DNA of 64,000 nucleotides from the NCBI GenBank assembly GCA_026120035.1, contig JALRME010000026.1, forward strand, positions 496,001-560,000, written 5' to 3'. The notes beneath the pieces were generated by a model. The model was not told where the DNA came from. It saw only the letters and a program-made list of their open reading frames with translations, and searched no databases. The position numbers and the translations under genes are program-made. Position 1 is the first letter of the stretch; each line of letters begins with the position of its first letter. Shown one piece after another: positions 9,601 to 20,300 of this stretch. Origin of the DNA: Coleophoma eucalyptorum. Lineage: Eukaryota; Ascomycota; Leotiomycetes; Helotiales; Dermateaceae.

Positions 9601-12600
9601 TTAAATCGTGCTGGTCGTTACGTTGCCGTAGATGCATAACCGGTCACTAGCACCGCAATACTCGTTGGGTGTACCGTCGCAGACCATGTTACAATCGGTA
9701 TCTGCCTCCAAAACACTTCCGCTCTGGAGCGAGTCTCCGCAATAGCACTCTCCAGAATACTCAAGGCCAAACATGCTGTATCCTCCTTCTTGGGCGCAGA
9801 AGCTGTAGCAGATCTCTACCGACATCAACGTGTAGTTGACGTATGTTGCGGCGTTCAGGGCGCGGCTATTAGTGGCTTCGCTGTAGCAGCCCTGGTAGCT
9901 GTATGTTCCGGCCGTCGGGACAATTGTTGGTCCAGTTGCTGTTGCTGCTAGTGAAGTATCTTAGTACTTTAATTTTCAATCGTTTTATTTGATTTCATTT
10001 TCGAGACGTACTTGTTGTTGCCGTGCTTGAGCTGCTTGTTCGGGACGATGAGGGTATGGTAAGGGCCGAGGAAGCTTTTGAAGAAGATGATGATTTAGTT
10101 ATGGTTACTATTGTAAGTTTTGATGATGAAGAAGAAGAGGAGATTTTTGAGGAAGATGACGATGATTTAGTTGTGATTACAGCTATAGGTTTTGATGAGG
10201 AAGAAGAAGAAATTTTTGAGGAAGATGACGATGATTTAGTTGTGGTTGCTGTTGTAAGTTTTGACGAGGAAGAAGAGGAAATTTTTGACGAAGATGATGA
10301 TTTAGTTGTGGTTACCATTGGAGGTTTTGAAGAGGACGAAGAGGAAAGTTTTGAGGATTGTGAGAATGAAGAGGAAAGTTTTGAAGAAGTCGAAGAAGAG
10401 GAAAGCTTTGAAAAAGTTGAAGAAGAGGAGGAGGAAGATTTTGAGAACTTTGAGGATGAAGAAGAAGTTGAGAGTTTAGACGTACTCGAACTGCTGCTGA
10501 TAGAAGATGTTGCTGTCGTACTTGCTTTAGTCGAGGAAGAAGTTTTAGCAGTTGATACAGATGAAGTAGAAAGTGTCGACATACTGGATGTCGACGAGCT
10601 TGATGCTGCAGCATTGCTTCCCAGCTGATAGACGCTCAATCGATCTCCAGCACCGCAGTATTCATATGGATTGCCTCCACACACCATGTTGCAGTCACTG
10701 GCAGGTGCGGCAACGGATCCAGATGCATATGAGTCCCCACAATAGCATTCTCTACCATACTCGGTACCAAAGAGAGTCGCCGATACGCTGGTGCAGTTGC
10801 TAGCACAGGACTCCAAGGTCATGGAATCATAGGCAAAGCTTGCTAGAGTTAGCGCTCGTGAGTTCGTAGCTTCCGTTTGGCAGCCAACGAAGGTCCAGTT
10901 ACCAATCTTGGCGGGTTGTGAGGGCCCTGTTGGTGTAGCAGATGCAGATGTGCTCGATACCGTGCTTGATTTGGTTGAAGTTGAGCTCACCAGAGTGGTA
11001 GATTGTGAGGACGAAACGGAGGTTGAACTGCTGCTTTGGGCCGAAGAAATCGAGGTGCTAGTTTTCGAGGTGGAAATAACGGTAGAAGAGCTGCTAGAGC
11101 TGCTTGCTGGCCCGTAAAGTTCCAAACGATCCCCAGCACCACAATATTCGAGATTGTTTCCGGGACACAAGAAGCTGCAATCACTAGCTGCTGCAATGAC
11201 AGACCCAGCACTCAAACTGTTTCCACAGTAACATTCTCCTCCATACTCAACACCCCAATAAGTATAACCAGCACAGTCTGCTGCACACACCTCGAGAGTC
11301 ATGGCGGTGTAGTCAATGTAAGAAGCACTATCTAATGCTCGTGCATTGGTAGCCTCGGTATAACATCCTAGATAAGTGTAGCCAGAAATTGTAGGTTTAA
11401 CGGCAGGTGTGGTTTGGGTGGGTTGTGAACTTGATGTAGATGAGCTTGAGATCAAGCTAGTGGTTGAAATTGAGCTAGAGCTGGAGCTGGAGCTAACGCT
11501 ACTGGTAGATGTAGGAGATGTAGTTGAGCTGGAGCTAGAGCTAGAACTATTCGTGCTTGAACCGAAAGGAGAGCAGGTCGTACCCAGGCCTGATGAGGTC
11601 TTGAACAAATCAATTGCTGTGCCGGCTGTGACATTGAATTGCGTGGTGGTAAGCTGATATGAAGTGAGCGTAGTGCTGGTGCTGTAAAGGGTGTATGGAC
11701 CAGCGGTTGAGCCTGCAGTCATAGTCAAAGATGTGCTGGCAAGGGCCGGAACTGGAACTGCTGATCGTGTGGTCTTAAGAGCCAGATTAAGCGAGGGAGT
11801 CGTAGCAGATGCGGAGCGAACTGCAGCCACAACTGTCAGATCTCCAGTGGCTGCGTCAAGACAGCTCTGGGGAGCAAGGAACATGACTGAGTCTTGCACT
11901 AAATATGCTGCTCCATTATTGTCATATGTGGTTACAGCACCTGTAGTGTAAGTAACCTGGACAGTAAATGACGATATTGAACTTGTTGAATCAAGTGTTG
12001 CAGCGAAGCCATAAAACTAAGAAAGATTAGCTTTGATTATTTCGCCTCAGAAAAGAGGACCTACTGAAAATGTGTCGTCAAGTCCACTGGCAGTACCAGC
12101 AAGTGTGGTAGTTATAGTACCACCAGCAGCTCCAGTGCGGTCAAGATAGGTCAACTGAACACTTGATACTGCTCCATTTGTTGTCCTGACTCGAATGTTG
12201 CCAGTGAAATTGATGCTAGCACCTCCTGCTAGCAAGGTAAGCTGGAGAGAGTATGGTTTCACAGTGTATGGAGCCAAGGCACTGCCAAGCGAGATCGTTG
12301 GAGGCACAACCTCGATCATTTTTTGTAGCATGGTTCCGCAAATGCTGTTGAATGTAGTTGCAGTGTCGATTGTCTTTAAAGTGGCATTGTTGTCCCCACC
12401 AAATGTAACTTTATCAGAACACCTAGTCGAGGCCACACATGGACCTTGGGCCAGTGGGTCCACAGTAGTACCTCCCAGATACTGGGTGGCAATGTGTTCG
12501 TCAAAGACATCTAGGGTGTCATCAAAGGGGGCGTAGTCATTGGCAAAAGTACCTGCGGTAACAATATTCGGAAAGTTTCCAGCATGCACTCCACCAACAC

Positions 12601-13195
12601 TGTGCCCGCATGCGACTAAGTAGATCATCTCAGACGTATTGAGACCCATGCGTAGGAATTGGTTCTCGAATGTGAACAAGGAGTTCTGAGGTTGTGGAAC
12701 ACCTATCGGTCCAGCTTCTGTGGCATCAATTCTTCCAGGCTTGACCGGGACAACAGGTCCACCACATGAACGTGTAGCCAACGAGAGTCCAAGAGCAATC
12801 AAATCGGCAACTGAAGTCCTGGTAGAGAAGAATTGTCCATATGTAGTCAGAGAGGTATTGAAGCCTGCGCCAATGTTTTCACCACTATTCAACTCGTACA
12901 TCAAGGAGGCGTCAAGTCCACCCCATACAGATCCAGTGGTTGCGGCGTAGACATTGGCCGTCGACATGTCGTGAAATGCAACACGGATCCATTCTGCGGA
13001 AGTCCTCCTCCCTGGATCTCCATCAGCAGGATTAGAGCACGGGATCACCTTGCTGGCGAGGCCACTTGCCCCGTATCCAGTGGTTACAAACATAAAATCC
13101 TCCAGTTCGTCTGTAGATGCGGGCCATGTTGGATCAGCGAAAGTCGAGGGCAAGCATAGGCCAAGCCATACAATGGTAGCAAGAAGACCTTTCAT
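9601..13195 (-). CDS. Secreted hybrid-type heme peroxidase with three WSC domains
   Basis: Predicted exons 13195-12065, 12016-10012 and 9947-9601 give 1160 residues. Seen: a signal peptide (MKGLLATIVWLGLC to FADP), then a class II-like peroxidase domain with distal Arg/His in EWIRVAFHDMS and proximal His in LVACGHSVGG, and Cys pairs. A beta-rich linker (FYGFAATLDSTSS onwards) follows. Three WSC domains come next, each opening with GCY/GCQ-x-EATN-x-RAL and holding GECYCG or RECYCG and EYCGA-x-DRL. They are separated by Ser/Thr/Lys-rich tracts that should be heavily O-glycosylated. The third WSC domain sits on the last exon; no C-terminal GPI signal is visible. Joins: DDTFS-FYGF in phase 0 and TST-ATGP in phase 1. 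Zamocky and co-workers described hybrid B heme peroxidases with WSC domains in ascomycetes; this fits. Likely role: wall- or polysaccharide-bound peroxide chemistry outside the cell. Confidence 0.9.
10050..10480 (-). repeat. Imperfect tandem repeats encoding Ser/Lys/Thr linker
   Basis: Within the peroxidase gene a degenerate unit of about 66-74 nt recurs about four times. The copies start near 10087, 10161, 10230 and 10296 (plus-strand landmark GATGATTTAG). In the gene's sense it encodes runs of Ser with Lys, and Thr-rich blocks such as TTATTTKSSSS. The plus strand is strongly purine-rich (GAA/GAT), which creates a long false Glu/Asp frame. Copy number may vary between strains. Confidence 0.75.
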
Positions 13196-15282
13196 TGTGA
13201 CTAAGATAAACGAGTGGCTTAAAAGAAAGGCATGCACAGAAAAAGAGGAACAAAAAGAGGCTTCACAAAGGAGATGGGTAATACTTATTCATAGTTGGTG
13301 GTATAATGTCAGCCTCCGGTACAATACCTCTTGTCCGACCGCTCAGCAGGGCCCAAGAATCAAAATTGGGATGGAAATTGGTTGTAAAGATGGTGCACCT
13401 GCAGCTCGTATCGATAGTCAGCAGTATCTCAGGGCGCGTGTGGGGCTGTACGCCAAATCAGCCAAATCAGCCAGATTAGGGTAGCGAGCAGAAGCAGCAG
13501 TGTGACCATGTCGCCGGAGCTGGGTTCGTTATAGGCTGTCAAAGTGCTTGTTTTCGACGGACAGGCTTTAGTTCAGGCCATTCTTCCTGACCGCGTCCAC
13601 CCGTCTGCTTATGCTCTCGGTACCATGTAGATGCAGGGAAATGATAGTCAGGGACCGTCGTCCTCCATGTCTGTCAAAGCCCCATTGAGATCTTTTTCGC
13701 CTCTTCACAACAACATCGCGCGCTGCCCGAGAGTAAAAGCAGCCGGGAAGACTTCTTCAATGAAAGGAAGGGTCATGCGTCATACATTACATAGCGGCAT
13801 TCCATGTTCGGGAGTCCGAATAGGGCGGGACCTGATGGCAATGATGGTAATGATGGTAATGGTTGTAGCCTGGAAGGTAACCTTGCCCTGTCCTGTGGCT
13901 GCTTTTGGCGTACGGCGAATTCCACCAGCTAGCCTTGCCTCCCTCCCGCACGTCTAGTCTTGGGACGCGATGTTTCTTCTCGTGATTCCACACCTTGTTT
14001 CTCAAAAGACAAAGGTCTGCTCTCTCCGCACGGCGGGTGGGACAAGAGAGGTAAATCATCCGAAAGGCCGACTCTCCGATGGCTAGGTTCTAATGCGTAG
14101 AGGTGCACGGGGTATCTAGCTAGACTCTTCGCCAGCTCTATTGTACATTCCTCTTCAGGGACGAGTGCATGTAGGGCCTGCATAAATTAGTTATAGTATT
14201 GTCTCTTGGTCACTCGTGCATGTCTTTGGTGGCGGTGTGACCCTGGTATGCTGCGAGGAATTGGCAATGGCCGTTTTGTGGTTCGAGAGGAAGCGTGGTA
14301 AAGGTAAAGTATTAAGTACAAAGGCACGTTGCTAACCATAAATGTAAGATTATTTTTAGCCTTTTTATGGAGGTGTGGAGTCGGCTTCGCGAAAGACCTG
14401 CTAAGAGAGGCCTTCTCTTCTCACCTGTTGGATCTTAACCCTTCAAACATTTTCCATTTACCTATAGCAGTAGATTTAATATAGAGCTGTTCTAAAGCTC
14501 GTTATTCTATTCTATCTAGGTATTCGAAGATGAGCTCCATTTATCTTAAAGCTATCACGACGCAGAAGTTCTGGGAGAATGGGATATTGAGTTATAATAT
14601 CTAAATTGACATAAGAAGCTCGTAGGTATTGATAGGCCAATGATTTATGTTAAAGAAAGGGCGTCAATTACTTACCAGTGAATGATAAAGTTCACGACTA
14701 TTCGAAATTTGCCAAGATAGCAGTTCCTCAGGCGAACCCAGTTATTGACTCGACTAGATCACCTTTCTACAAGTACAGGGGAATTTTAGTGGCTCAAAAC
14801 AAAAACACTTGAACCTACGAAACAGATTCAGTGACTAAGTTGTACTACAATGCAATGCAATGCAGTGGCCAGTGGGTTGTAATACACGTTAATGATTTGT
14901 TCATGACTGTCATTCCTATAATATCTGCTAGACTCGTTCGTGCCTTGCATTTCGAGAATTCTACCCGAAGTTCTAACCATCGTCATCCTATAGACACCGA
15001 CCAATAACGGAATAAGAGGCTTTAAAGCTGCGACCCTCCCTTAAGCATCCATTAAAGCAGGAAGTACCGCTTCGCTATGGAAACAATCGCTAAAATGCAC
15101 CGGAACACCGCCCACCAAAAAGACCCTAGATCCAGAGAAAAAGAGACATGAAACCTCCAGCCTCATGAGAAGAAAAGGAAGAGGATGTCTGTGCCTTGGA
15201 AAAATAGAAGGTTTCCTCAGAAAAAGGAAAGAAATACACCCATAAAAAGGCAAAAGGGAAACGTCTGCATGCTGAGCCGATT
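13196..15282. other. Gene-free interval with an A+T-rich stretch
   Basis: About 2.1 kb upstream of the peroxidase and downstream of the F-box gene. The part near 13450 has short tandem AAATCAGCC copies, and 13838-13862 has ATGGTAATG repeats. From about 14330 to 15000 the DNA turns A+T- and TA-rich with many stops in all frames, as seen for decayed repeats in ascomycetes. No protein family was recognised. The first few hundred bases should be the peroxidase promoter. Confidence 0.45.
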
Positions 15283-17391
15283 TCACATAATGGCACAACC
15301 ACCACTTCGAGCTCTCCTTCTGCGCCCGATGCCACCGCCCATGCCTAATCCACCTTCTTCCTCATCAGCATGCATCATTTGAGCTTCTCTAGCCCGTCTC
15401 CTACGACGTCGAACACCCGCGCCGGCCGCACCGGCTTCCTCGTTGGCCATCATGTACTCCACCCACTTTCGCTCCAGCCTTCCTGCAGCAGGTAGATCGC
15501 CACGCAGAACTCGCTTCAGATGCTCGTTCACGGTTGGCATCCAGCCATAGAAACACTTTAGCTGAATAATTTCGGTTGGGTATGGAGAAGATGAGTTGGA
15601 TGTTGGTTTCGACACTTCGCTGTTGCGAGACAGTACTTCGCGAACGCCCGTCCATGTGACGTTTTGGCAATCGAAGACAACCATGCGTAAACCCAGTTTT
15701 GGACGAGGATTCTTACTTGAGACTGTCGACGAACGTGCCCGGACCATGGATGCGGCTTCGACAAGAACAAGATCGCTAATTCGCGTGTTGTCCATGTCTA
15801 TGCTCTGAAGAGCAGTGCATGCTTTAATGACAGGAAGCATGCCAGTGTCTCCGAGGTTTTCACAGTACGAGATGGATAGATGCTGGAGTTTGGATGCGCA
15901 TGGCGCTTTAGCTAGATCAGCGGATAGGAGCGTGTTGGTAAGGAGTGAGAGCTCCTCGACATCGAGATGTGTCAGGTACGGTGTGGTTGCCAATACTGGT
16001 GAAAGAGCAGTGTCATCCAAAAGTGTACATCCTGATAATTGAAAGCCTTGAAGGAAAGGAACAAGATGTGCAAGGGACTTAACACTATTGCTAGTAAGGC
16101 GGATACAGCGACTGAGGTCCAAATGGCGAAGCTTCCGCGCTGGAACACAAGGAATATCTGTTAAGATATCGATTTCAGGATCCTGACCCATAACCATGGT
16201 TTTGAGAGCTTCGTCTGTGATGTCCGAACAGCCGCTCAGTACCAATCTTTCCAGATTATTTGTTTCAAAAATCGTTTGAGCAACTTCTAGATTGTTGAAA
16301 CCTCTCACTTCTCCAGCTCGTAAATCTCTGAGGCGAGGACAGCCTAGGAGGACTGCTTTGATGCCGCGCACATCCATATGCGTACACCAAGAAACATTAA
16401 ACACCTCCAATTGAGGACAAGACTGGGCGATAATTTTGCATGTCCCATTAGTAACAGCTGTGAGACCTGTGAGATTGAGGTGGGCCAGTCTCTCATTACT
16501 CTTCAATAAGCTGTGCAAAGTTGAACGTTGGAAGTTCTTACAGCCTTCCAGCGTCGCATTTATTAGGTTCCTACAAGCCTTGACAATCACTTCTGCTCGC
16601 TTGTAGTGTTCCACCTGGACACAACCTCTTAGGTTCAAATCTTTGATGAAGGGTCCTGCGGCCACAATAATTTTGGAGAGGGATTCGGCAGGAATATCTC
16701 TGTAGAATTCCGAGGCATCGAAGCAAGTCCAGAGCTGTCCATCGAAACATGTCTTGTGGAAGTCCTTGCTTACATTGGAAGCCCGAACCAATTCCTTAGG
16801 CTTTAGGTATGCGAAAACAGACAACTTGATTTCATGTGGCATTTCTCCCCAAAAGTCGAAGTTCCGTCTCTTTGTTCGAGTAACCTCGTCGATGGGAATC
16901 GAAAAGTAATCTTCTACGAGTTCGGGGAACGGACTGAGGACTTTTGACAGCGGACTTCCCAATGGCATTGGGCTTGTTGGAGTTGAGCATCCAGGTGTGC
17001 CAATTTCTACCTTCCGAACCGAAAACCTGCCATCCAGATATGGAGTGTCTAGGCCTGGGGTTGTAGGCGCTGTCGAGTAGCCTCCGGCAGACGACTGAGA
17101 AGAATACGAGTCGTCATAATTTGGCGGAGAGCCCCCGGGTGCTAAGCTCACACAGGAGATGGTATTTCTACTGCTATAAGGACTGCTAGAAGCTCGTTTA
17201 CGACCAATCTGGGCAAGGGAGGGTGATGATGATATGCGATGTAGTCCTTGTAAGAGCTTTGCTCTGCCTTTCAACCTCGGTGCATCGATTGCAATTGCCG
17301 CCGAATGCTCTCCTGCACTTCCTGTAGAACTCGTGGGACTCATTGGGCTCGCCAGGTCCTCAGGAACGATTTGTTGTATACTGTCCGCCAT
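15283..17391 (-). CDS. F-box / leucine-rich-repeat protein with C-terminal CaaX box
   Basis: A single exon encodes 702 residues. It is a likely substrate receptor of an SCF ubiquitin ligase. Seen: a Ser/Pro-rich disordered N-terminus (residues 1-165) and an F-box at about 180-225 (FWGEMPHEIKLSVFAYLKPKE, then LVRASNVSKDF). At least nine leucine-rich repeats of the cysteine-containing type follow (LNLRGCVQ, LNLTGLTAV, FNVSWCTHM, LVLSGCSDI, LDLSRCIRL, LSISYCENL, among others). A basic tail (VRRRRRRAREAQ and GRRRRARSGG) ends in Cys-Ala-Ile-Met. That is a CaaX motif with Met last, which favours farnesylation. With the basic stretch next to it this predicts membrane attachment, as for animal FBXL2 and FBXL20. 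The LRR type recalls Grr1, but I cannot assign an orthologue. There is 4.1 kb of empty DNA upstream. Confidence 0.9.
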   Translation of the reverse strand: MADSIQQIVPEDLASPMSPTSSTGSAGEHSAAIAIDAPRLKGRAKLLQGLHRISSSPSLAQIGRKRASSSPYSSRNTISCVSLAPGGSPPNYDDSYSSQSSAGGYSTAPTTPGLDTPYLDGRFSVRKVEIGTPGCSTPTSPMPLGSPLSKVLSPFPELVEDYFSIPIDEVTRTKRRNFDFWGEMPHEIKLSVFAYLKPKELVRASNVSKDFHKTCFDGQLWTCFDASEFYRDIPAESLSKIIVAAGPFIKDLNLRGCVQVEHYKRAEVIVKACRNLINATLEGCKNFQRSTLHSLLKSNERLAHLNLTGLTAVTNGTCKIIAQSCPQLEVFNVSWCTHMDVRGIKAVLLGCPRLRDLRAGEVRGFNNLEVAQTIFETNNLERLVLSGCSDITDEALKTMVMGQDPEIDILTDIPCVPARKLRHLDLSRCIRLTSNSVKSLAHLVPFLQGFQLSGCTLLDDTALSPVLATTPYLTHLDVEELSLLTNTLLSADLAKAPCASKLQHLSISYCENLGDTGMLPVIKACTALQSIDMDNTRISDLVLVEAASMVRARSSTVSSKNPRPKLGLRMVVFDCQNVTWTGVREVLSRNSEVSKPTSNSSSPYPTEIIQLKCFYGWMPTVNEHLKRVLRGDLPAAGRLERKWVEYMMANEEAGAAGAGVRRRRRRAREAQMMHADEEEGGLGMGGGIGRRRRARSGGCAIM

Positions 17392-20300
17392 AATGGCAAG
17401 TTGAGGATTTGTGTCAAGAAAGACAGGACGAAGTAAATAAATGTATAGGCTGGGTTATGGCTTCAAATTGCGGGGTCGTTGTTGCCCCAGTTCGTTTCCT
17501 CAAAAAGAAGTCGCAAAAGGCGTTGCTTCGGAGGAATCACTGGAAGTCCACCATGAGAACATACGCAGCGCAGATGTCTTTTCGAGAGAAGAAGTGGTGG
17601 TAAGGAAGATGTAGGTGGTGAGGCGAAAGGTGGTTGTCCTCGCCTGTACGGTGCGGAGCTGGTGTCAGCAGTCCGAGCGAACTGTGTAGTTAAGTTTAGC
17701 TGAGTTGACGACTCGTAATTGCGGTGCTATCTATTCCAGACCACCGTCTGCATGCAGAACACGGCCGTACAGAAATAAGCTTACCTTGGGATCCCGAACT
17801 CTTGGTCCAAGTTTGAAAAATACTGTCGAGGCAGCGAAGTGTGGTGCACGAGGAACCGTCAAGGGAAACCCCTCGTGTGTTCTAATACTGCTTTTCTTAT
17901 CACGCCTAGCACAGAGTGCAGACTTTCTTATCGCTGTCGGCCGACCGCGTGCCCCTCTCCGTTGGGGTGGTGTGGGGACTACAGAGTCGACTAGATCATC
18001 TGCTGTTTTCACGAGGCACGATTTAGAGACAAGAGACGGAATCTGTTCGAGATAGCAGATAAGCCGAGAAGGAACAAAAGTGACAAGAGGAAGAGAAGAA
18101 CAAGAAAGCATCGACAAGCGGAGGGCTCCCTACATATGCAGGGACAAAAGTTACTTAGTGAGCGGGACAACACTGCGGTTTGCTGAGCAGTTCTTCCGAT
18201 TTCAGCTACCACTTTGTCGAGTACGAGGCCCAGTCTACGAATCTTTCGAACCTTCCCACCCACTAGGCTATCTATCGTCTTTTCCTGCCTTCTTGAATGG
18301 CTACTGAGACGAAGCTCTTTCATGGTCTCGGGTGGGGCCCTGGGCGAACTTCTAAGTCTACGTCGCAGAGTGATAGCCATCGCTCCGGCCCGCCAGCGAT
18401 GGTAATCCGACGCAGAAACGAAGACAATAGGATATAGACTAGCAGGCTATTTGTTTCTTCTTGGATTTCGATTAACATGATACTCTTGGTCAACGGAGTC
18501 GTAAATAGACACTGTATCATATGTTATGCGAATTTGAGCTCTTCAACAGCACTTAGTTACTCAGCCCGCTGCGAGCCTGCTCCAACACTACGTGCCTACC
18601 CACGCTATCGTCGGGACAAATGTCTGTCTATCAAGTATGGAGGGGTCGAATTGTTATCTTTACTGTACTGTATGCATGCCAAGACTTTTTGCAAGGACCC
18701 TTATTTCCCCACCACTCCATGTGGATCTGTGTTCTCGATAAGTAACGCTGGATTGTACTGTATAGTACTGTACAGCAAGGTGGAGGCGTTTGGCTGACGA
18801 AGCCACTGGATTCGAGATGGCCGTCTACAAAGGGACCAGAAGAGGAGTCCAGTGGTTTTCAGCGAGCAATGGGCGTTTTGCTCGGCCAGATCAGAGTTCT
18901 TTGTTCTGGAAGACGGCTGGATTTCCGCACTAACGCGCTGCAGGCGTGCTCGTTATCCTTTAGCATCGCCTCTGACCGGAACGAGCTCCCAGCCATGGCG
19001 TGCGAGAGCTCGAGACCCTCGGTGTGCGCAAGAAAATCCGGGGGGAAAGAGTCGATGTTCGACAGGTTGTGGGACCTACGGCTGGCTGCCAGCTTTGCAA
19101 ACGGACTGCACATTAGTGATATCAAGTTCCTTTTCTCGTCTTCTCGTCTGCTCGTCTGTTGCTTCACATCGCCTATGCTCTGGGCAAGGTCACTAGTAGC
19201 GTTTTCAACACACACACACACACACACACACCAAGCATGCCAGAGCCAGAGTCGGACACCACAGGTTAAATATGAGTCCGTGGCACAGAGGCTCTGGTAC
19301 TCCTTGGCCCTCCAAAATGGGACCGGGAGAATCTTTATTCATAGCTCTAAGGTATCAAGCCGAGGATATGTGGATGTGGAAGAGCTTCTTGGTGCCCTAA
19401 TTCCTTTGCAAGGTCCTTTGGTCACAGCACACTTCTGCTAGCTACTTAGGTTGAGCAATGACCATATACTCACTCACTTACTTGCATTTTTTGAGGCCCG
19501 TTTCGCGGTACGGAAGAGAAGGTGGATAGAAGACAAGCGCGACGCTTGCACCATTGAAATACTCACCATCCGAAGTAGACTCGGACTTTGCGGTGCCGAA
19601 GTAAACGCAGTCCCAAACATTGACATCCACAGATTTGGGAAGAGCTTGTGATCACTGTGTCGGAAGACAGCCTCGTGCCTCATTCTTAGTAAGAGATGTG
19701 ATTAACTTGATTTCCGATCATCGCTTCACAGCTTGGAGAAATAGGTAAGATGAAAGATCTCTGTTTCGTCGGAGACCAACGAGCAGTGGTAATATGACTC
19801 TTTTTGCGACTGACCGCTCTGTCTTGGTCCCAACTGCATTTCTTGTGAAGGATGCATAATTGAGACCTGGTTGTCAATGACTCGCAGCTTGGCAACGACG
19901 CGAGTAAGACCAGGTTGAGGGTGAGTGCAGACCAGCTCCGCTTCCTTCAGGTATGTTTCTTGGTTCTTGGATACACTGTGGAGAAGTACTTCCCCATACC
20001 TCACAACCGTACACCTCGTGCAGCACATTACGAATTCTACTACGGGAAGCCTTTCCTCGCTTAAAGTCATAACTGGCATATGTGGATCTTGGATTGCTGG
20101 TACGAAGTATAAACACTGCTGGCAAGATATTAGACAAACGGATTCTTTATCGGAGCAAGCCATTGCTTGATAAATGAGCACGTATTCATGACGTTGCCCT
20201 GGTAGGTTGTTTTGATCATGTCTAGTCCGGAGTCTGTAAGGTTTGTACCGAGACCTCCGTAGCCATGCACAGAGCAATACGCATTTCAAACCCTTTGATA

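Noticed and set aside
10023..10628. 201-codon plus-strand frame made almost only of Glu, Asp and Val
   Set aside because: It is the antisense image of the Ser-rich linker of the peroxidase-WSC gene; composition is explained by reversed Ser/Lys codons.
9995..13195. Peroxidase and WSC protein as two separate genes
   Set aside because: The 48-nt intron between them has good borders, the upstream frame has no proper end before it, and the WSC part has no signal peptide or start of its own.
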